Assembly: GCA_035610365.1 (NCBI GenBank)
Contig: CM069432.1
Span: forward strand, 174,838,035 to 174,902,034
Reading direction: 5' to 3'
DNA from: Aquatica leii
Taxonomy: Eukaryota; Arthropoda; Insecta; Coleoptera; Lampyridae
Length of the DNA stretch: 64,000 bases
The stretch's first letter is position 1. Each line of letters begins with the position of its first letter. A program made the translations under genes and the position numbers. Shown here piece by piece: positions 58,699-64,000 of this stretch. Under the pieces are notes generated by a model. That model was not told the DNA's origin. It saw nothing but the letters and a program-made list of their open reading frames with translations, and did no database searches.

Positions 58699-59680
58699 GG
58701 ATAGTAAATGTAGAGGATTGCTCGATCGCTAGATTTATTCTGCCGAGGTCATGCGACGAGCTGACGTCACGCGTAGACCTCACTCTCGATACTTCTATTA
58801 CAATCCGTATTACAATGCACGTTAAAAGACTAAATATTTTATGTTGTGTAAATTTGACAACATATGATTTAATGGCAATGGCAATAGTGTTTATAATCAA
58901 AATATTTTTTTGTTGATTGTTTTATGATTTATAATTTCTTAAAAGTAAGAAATTACGTTTAACCGTCATAAAGCTTTCATTTGTTTTATTTGAATGGAAG
59001 AAAAGCACAAAAAATAATTTCGTTTGTTGTTTGATGCATTCATTTTTTTATTCAACGATAAAAATAGTTTTGTTTGATTAATTTTTTTGGTAACAAATAA
59101 ATTATTGTTAGAACAGCCTATTTCTTCAAAATTTTCTCTGAAGTAAAAATAACTAATTTTTTTTTTATTACTATTAATCAATTTTATTTAAAAAACCTAA
59201 TAATTTATTTTGCAAATATCGTTCAGAACTCTTTGTGTGATATGAGTGAAACAAAATAGGTTGGTGTTAGGGGTTCATCTTGTCAGCTCTTTAACAGCAT
59301 CTAATTTATTCATTTTTAATTTTGAGGTTTTTGCTTTTGGTTTGAATGAAGTTATTATGCAATCAAACAGAGCGCACCTTGTTCCTGGCATTGTAAAATT
59401 ACACCTCAATATCTAATATAATGTAAATAAGTTTAATTTTCAAATTAAACCAAAATAATTAGAAATTTTTCTGAACAACTTGTAAGCACGTGTTTCTATA
59501 AGTAAAACACCAACAAATGTAATAATTGTTATAAAAAATTCATGAAACATGTTGTGTATGCAAAGAGTGTATTTAAGTCGATGCGTGGTCTACAGCTGAC
59601 GTCACGCATCAAGATTTACTAGAGTGTGGCGACTTACATTGCGAGAATACGAATAGAACAATCCTCTACATTTACTATCC
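58699..59680. mobile_element. 982-bp element with 22-bp perfect terminal inverted repeats
   Basis: GGATAGTAAATGTAGAGGAT plus TG at 58699-58720 is the exact reverse complement of 59659-59680. Inside each end lies a TGACGTCA palindrome (58762-58769 and 59597-59604) with partly matching flanks. The interior is AT-rich and has no supported gene. No target duplication seen, so boundaries may be slightly off. Confidence 0.7.
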
Positions 59681-59974
59681 ATGGTTTCAGTTAAAACACA
59701 AATTAAAAATATGTTTTTTTTATACCCGTGTTTTCTGGTAATTAATTAACGCAAATCCCTTTTTAAATGCATTTTAAATATTGCCTGTACGTAAGAACAT
59801 ACTGTTCCTAGACTTTACAGGTCAAGGTGGCAAATTATTAAGAATCAAATTTATTAAATTCACGTCGATTAAACGGAAATTAAAATTAAGGCGACGTTTT
59901 CTATAATTTTCCAAAGTCGCAACTAGACCTTAAACTTGCGGTGTAAATGACTGGATGAAATAAAATTAAATGTA

Positions 59975-62900
59975 CAGCCATAGTCATTGGAAATGTCCCT
60001 AAAATGAGCAATACCGCACGTATTTTAATAGTATTAATCGTATTTATACCTGTAAATATATCTTAAGGTTATGGTTTTTTCTTTGTCGTATAAATACAAA
60101 AAGGTGATTACCATTACTTAATTTTGTATGTATTTCTCAAATCAGAACAAAAGGCTTTTAAATATTATTCTCAAATAAACGTTTTACAAAACCAAAATTT
60201 TCTTTATATTTTTTGAGCGAATTAAAAAACAAACACTTTTCTCTAATTTTCAATAACAATTTATTAACATATTTTAATAAACATAGAACATACTATATCG
60301 TCAAATTTTTAAGTAGTAAATGTTTTGAATAAAAATACCGAAATTATATTTCCAAAATTATTTAATAAGTATTTGTTACGTCTAAATTTTAATTATTAAT
60401 GTAATTTATTGAAGTGTGTGTTTTGATTGTCACATTATTTTTGTATGTAGGATGTATAAACCTGGCTTATCCGACCCGGAGTAATGTTTGGTTATAAGAA
60501 TATGCAGCGTTTGTTACTATGATTTATAAATAATTGTCCTTATATAATAATTAATAAGTAACAACGATACTTGTTTTCTGTTATAAAATAACTGTTTATT
60601 TTTTCAAATTCTTAATTTGAATGTTGGTCCGGTTTATGTAAAAGTAGGTATTATACCGGATATGCATCCTAAAGTTAAGCTTATTAATGATATGTTGTCA
60701 ATGAAAGTGGGGTAATGCTCATTTTAAAGACATTTAACAGTATTGATCGTATTGACATCTATAAATGTACCTTGAGGTTATGGCTTTTTGTTTGTCGTAT
60801 AAATACAAAAAGGTGATTAGCATTATTAAATTGTATATGTGTTTTTTAAAACCATACGAGGAGACTTAAATAATCCTCTAAAACAAGCGTTTTATAAAAC
60901 CACAACTGCTTTTATGTTTTTGTGCAAACTAATAAACAATTCTACCGAATATGCATCTCAGGATTAAGCAGATTAATAAATACCTCACTTATTAATGAGT
61001 TTCATAGTTACTTTTTGTAAATATATCATCAGGTTATGGCCTTTTGTCGTATAAACATAAATTTTTCATTTACAAAGTTGTAATATACATTGGGAGTTCC
61101 TAGTGGTAACATCATTGTTTATGTGATTATAATATTTTATGAATATGCCTCGAAGATTAGTACAAATGGATTCTACCTTAGAATTAAGAGGAAGTATTGT
61201 TGAGATGGCACAAGCAGGAATATCACCCCAAACAATATCACAACTTGTTGACTTATCGGTAAGCATTTTTCTAAAATATATTTTTTATATTGCATTGCAA
61301 CACAGTATTAAATATGATCACTAACAATACTATTTTATAAGATATTGGAATCTATTAAATTGACGTCAAATTTTTAAATACATATATAATGTATAGTGGT
61401 TTTTAATATAGTAGTAATGATAAATGTAATCTAATACTAAGAACTTAACACTTTGTAGATTAAACAAATCCGGTGATGGATTACGAAAAGTCAAGAAGTT
61501 GGTAATAGGCCACTTGTAAGCAACAGACCACCTAAGCCTAGAATTACTTCTCGACAAGAAGATGCGGACATACTCGGCGATATATTACAAAATCCTTTTA
61601 CAATTTGCCAAAAAATAAAGGAAACGCTGAATATTAATTGCTCTGTTTCCACCATTCAGAGACGTTTACACGAATCAAATTTACATTGTAAAAAAAAACC
61701 GGCAAGTAAACCTAACATTACAGAGCGTCATGCTGCAGCTCGGTTGCGCTTTTGTCGCCAATATTTAAATTTGAATTGGAGTACTGTTGTCTTTACAGAT
61801 GAAAAAGTATTTTTTAGCACTGATCAATGTCTAATTACAGTGTGGAGACCACAAAACACTCGTTACAATATAGAACATGTTTTGCCCAATAGGCAAAGTG
61901 GTAGAGTGACAGCTGGAGTCTGGTGTGACACCACTTCGATTTACTTGATACTTTCTGTGAGAAGAATATTTCCACAAGATGAGCTGGAAATTATTCAAGT
62001 AGTCCAGGATAATTATCTTATTCGTACAGCACGAATTGAAGATCAACACGAAGTTGAAATAATTGAATGGTCAGCAAGATCACCACATTTGAACCTTTTG
62101 AAAATATGTGGGGTGCAATGATCAGAAACTGGGATAGTAATAATTAATTTAGAACACCTGAAAATATTATCCAACATTCACAATTTGTTTGGGAACGTTT
62201 TCAGGGATCGCAGTTGTATGAAAATTTAGCTTAGATTAGAAGCATGCATACAAAATAATGGTTATTACACAAAGTATTAATTATTTCTATACAACTTTTG
62301 TATTGTTATTGTTTTTTATATAGATAACATGTTTTTTTATTTATTTATATTATTAAAATAAACTACAGCATGAACTGTAATTATAAACGTATGCTTATTT
62401 ATTAACATTTTATTAACGCAAAAGTCAGTAATACCTAAATAATTATTATTAAAATAAAAATAATATTAATGAATACGAAAATGTAATTATGATACTCATT
62501 AATAAGTGAAGTATTTAACCGCCTAAACAAAAAAAAAGAATGTGACTATATGTAAACAAAAATTTAAATAATTTACATTATATTGGCACAAATATTTATT
62601 TTTACACCGGAAAATTCTGTTTGATAGTATCATTTATATTTAAACGAAATTAAAGTATAAAAGTTTCACTTTATTTATAAATAATTTTGCATATACAGCG
62701 ATATATTAATAGTACCTATGTAAAATTGTTTTTATAAAATCAGTAATTAGATTATTATTTACAATTTACCTTAATTTTATACGTTCAAAATTTTACTATC
62801 AATAAGTATCTAAAATTATAGAAAGAAATGTAAATACGGTCATAAAAGTAATACTATTTTCCTATGGTTTGAGAAATACATGTAAAATTTAGTAATGGTA

Positions 62901-63034
62901 ATGCCTTTTTTATTTACAAGACAAAAGGACTTAACCTCAAGGTATAGTTACAAGTATAAATACTAGTAATACTATTAGAATGTGACTGAAATGCGGTAAT
63001 GTTCATTTTAGGGCATTTCCAATGACTATGGCTG
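59975..63034 (+). mobile_element. Tc1/mariner-superfamily transposon with long TIRs
   Basis: Both ends start CAGCCATAGTCATTGGAAAT and are flanked by TA (59973-59974 and 63035-63036). Homology between the ends runs at least 180 bp, and an inner pair (TCACTTATTAATGAGT near 60987-61002 and its complement near 62487-62502) shows the TIRs were about 500 bp long. The left arm is longer because a 230-bp segment (about 59990-60215) recurs at about 60700-60920. One transposase pseudogene lies inside. Confidence 0.88.
61139..62234 (+). pseudogene. Tc1-like DDE transposase with intron, broken
   Basis: Exon 1 61139-61258 (40 codons: PRRLVQMDSTLELRGSIVEM, AQAGISPQTISQLVDLS) is the first paired-type helix-turn-helix. 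A GTAAGC donor and TTTGTAG acceptor define an intron 61259-61458. Exon 2 starts IKQIR, then TGA in place of an arginine codon, WITKSQEVGNRPLVSNRPPK (second HTH linker). Catalytic domain: first D in VVFTDEKVFFS, second D in VQDNYLIRTARI; a 1-bp frameshift near 62097 breaks the third motif, which reads ENMWGAM in the shifted frame. Spacing between D2 and E is about 30, shorter than the usual 34, suggesting a small deletion. C-terminus TPENIIQHSQFVWERFQGSQ, stop at 62232-62234. One nonsense codon and one frameshift are the main lesions. Confidence 0.85.
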
Positions 63035-63036
63035 TA

Positions 63037-64000
63037 CTTCAATATGTATTTATGAGGCATGTAACACGAAACGATAACAAAACGGATTTCTATTGTATTT
63101 GTTTATGTCACAGATACGGAGTTACATAAAGTTGTTGTACAACTCGAGACCTGAATTAAACCGCCTTAAACACTTACGGCGAGCACTAAGGTACTTTCCG
63201 AACAAATGTCTAAATGCCACTCATCCGGTTCGACCAAGGTGCAGTATGTAACAATCTAGTAATGGTGATTAACCTCTTTGGCATCCACTGCGAGCGCTAG
63301 AGCACTCTACGTACCGATAACCTCAGGTGTGAGAGTTACTAACAAGGATAAAAAAAATACAACAATCTACAAAACAACACTCACCGATTATACGAACTGA
63401 TTGATGAGAATAAGTGAAAAATGATTCGATGTTTGTTGCGGCAGGTGAAACTAAAGTCCAGATCGTTGCAGTGGTCGATAATAAACTAATCAGGTCGAGT
63501 GAATGTTTTAGGTACAGGCCATAGTTGTTAATTGAATTATTAGTAAACTCACTGTTAATTTTTAGGTTTGGAAACGGTTTTCGGCAGGCTCTAGGTGTCT
63601 GCAGAGACGGCTTCGGACGCAGAAAAAATCCTATTCTAGACGGCGCAGCCGCTTTTATATCCTTTTTCTTTCTTCTGTTTCGGTTTTAGAGTAGGGGTCG
63701 TCTTGACACTGGTGGGATATACGAGAATGTGGATAAAAGCTATGCACCATTTTAAAATTCGTTTTTAATTTGTTCAAAATGGTGGATTTGATGTTTGTTG
63801 AATATTTTAAACTTTGTGTAACGTATTTTTAATTAATCCCAGTTTCAATTTTAACAAAACTAGCATGTGTTATATTAACTTTATTATTGTTGACATAACT
63901 AATCTTCCATTGGTTTTTTTATACACTCTAGTTGTACAATTACAATTCAAAAACAATTATTTTCTTTTAACACCTTCTCTTAATTGTTTCAATTCAATTA
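63037..64000. other. GC-richer stretch, possible LTR or promoter on minus strand
   Basis: No ORF. Compared with its surroundings, 63130-63720 is GC-richer. On the minus strand, TATAAAAG at 63652-63659 is followed by a GC-rich leader-like segment. An LTR of a retroelement running leftward is possible, but no TG...CA ends, primer site or coding region could be tied to it. The last 250 bp are ordinary AT-rich sequence. Confidence 0.25.

Overview
The window looks like AT-rich, repeat-dense insect chromosomal DNA. I infer an insect from a 7tm_6-type odorant receptor, an intron-containing NPC2/ML-domain secreted protein and the mix of mobile elements. I cannot place the order securely. There is no operon structure, no CRISPR array, and I found no tRNA or rRNA gene.

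Only two host genes are well supported: an NPC2-like lipid-binding protein (14726-15545, three coding exons) and the C-terminal exons of an odorant receptor (47187-48326, four exons). Most other coding signal is transposon-derived and mostly decayed.

Layout. 1-3522: nearly intact Ty3/gypsy pol running in from the left edge, then a 3' LTR. 5.7-14.2 kb: pogo/Tigger-like transposase fragments on the minus strand, flanking a pure 586-bp hexanucleotide tract and a decayed I-clade LINE with a TAA tail. 14.7-16.1 kb: NPC2 gene, with a tandem duplication of its 3' end. 18.3 kb: P-element/THAP9-like transposase scrap. 22.9-24.5 kb: decayed minus-strand Ty3/gypsy relic. 29.3-32.5 kb: DNA transposon with CACTG ends encoding an uncharacterised cysteine-rich protein family and carrying a nested GC-rich MITE. 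33.7-34.5 kb: piggyBac-like scrap. 35.9-38.0 kb: Crypton-like tyrosine recombinase relic. 39.16-42.49 kb: full-length Transib element with a RAG1-core-like transposase, 38-bp TIRs starting CACAGTG and a 5-bp target duplication. 45.1-45.8 kb: palindromic 18-bp minisatellites. 47.2-48.3 kb: odorant receptor. 48.6-50.1 kb: a structure with opposed GTTACGTACC arrays. 51.9-54.1 kb: decayed virus-like gene cluster. 55.0-56.3 kb: LINE relic split by a piggyBac remnant at TTAA. 58.7-59.7 kb: short TIR element. 59.97-63.03 kb: Tc1-like element with long TIRs and TA target duplication. 63.0-64.0 kb: GC-richer sequence with a minus-strand TATA box, possibly an LTR.

The strongest special find is the Transib copy: both termini, the TSD and all three catalytic acidic residues can be read, although nonsense codons and frameshifts make it inactive. 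The virus-like cluster, the uncharacterised CACTG element and the possible poison exon in NPC2 are next in interest.
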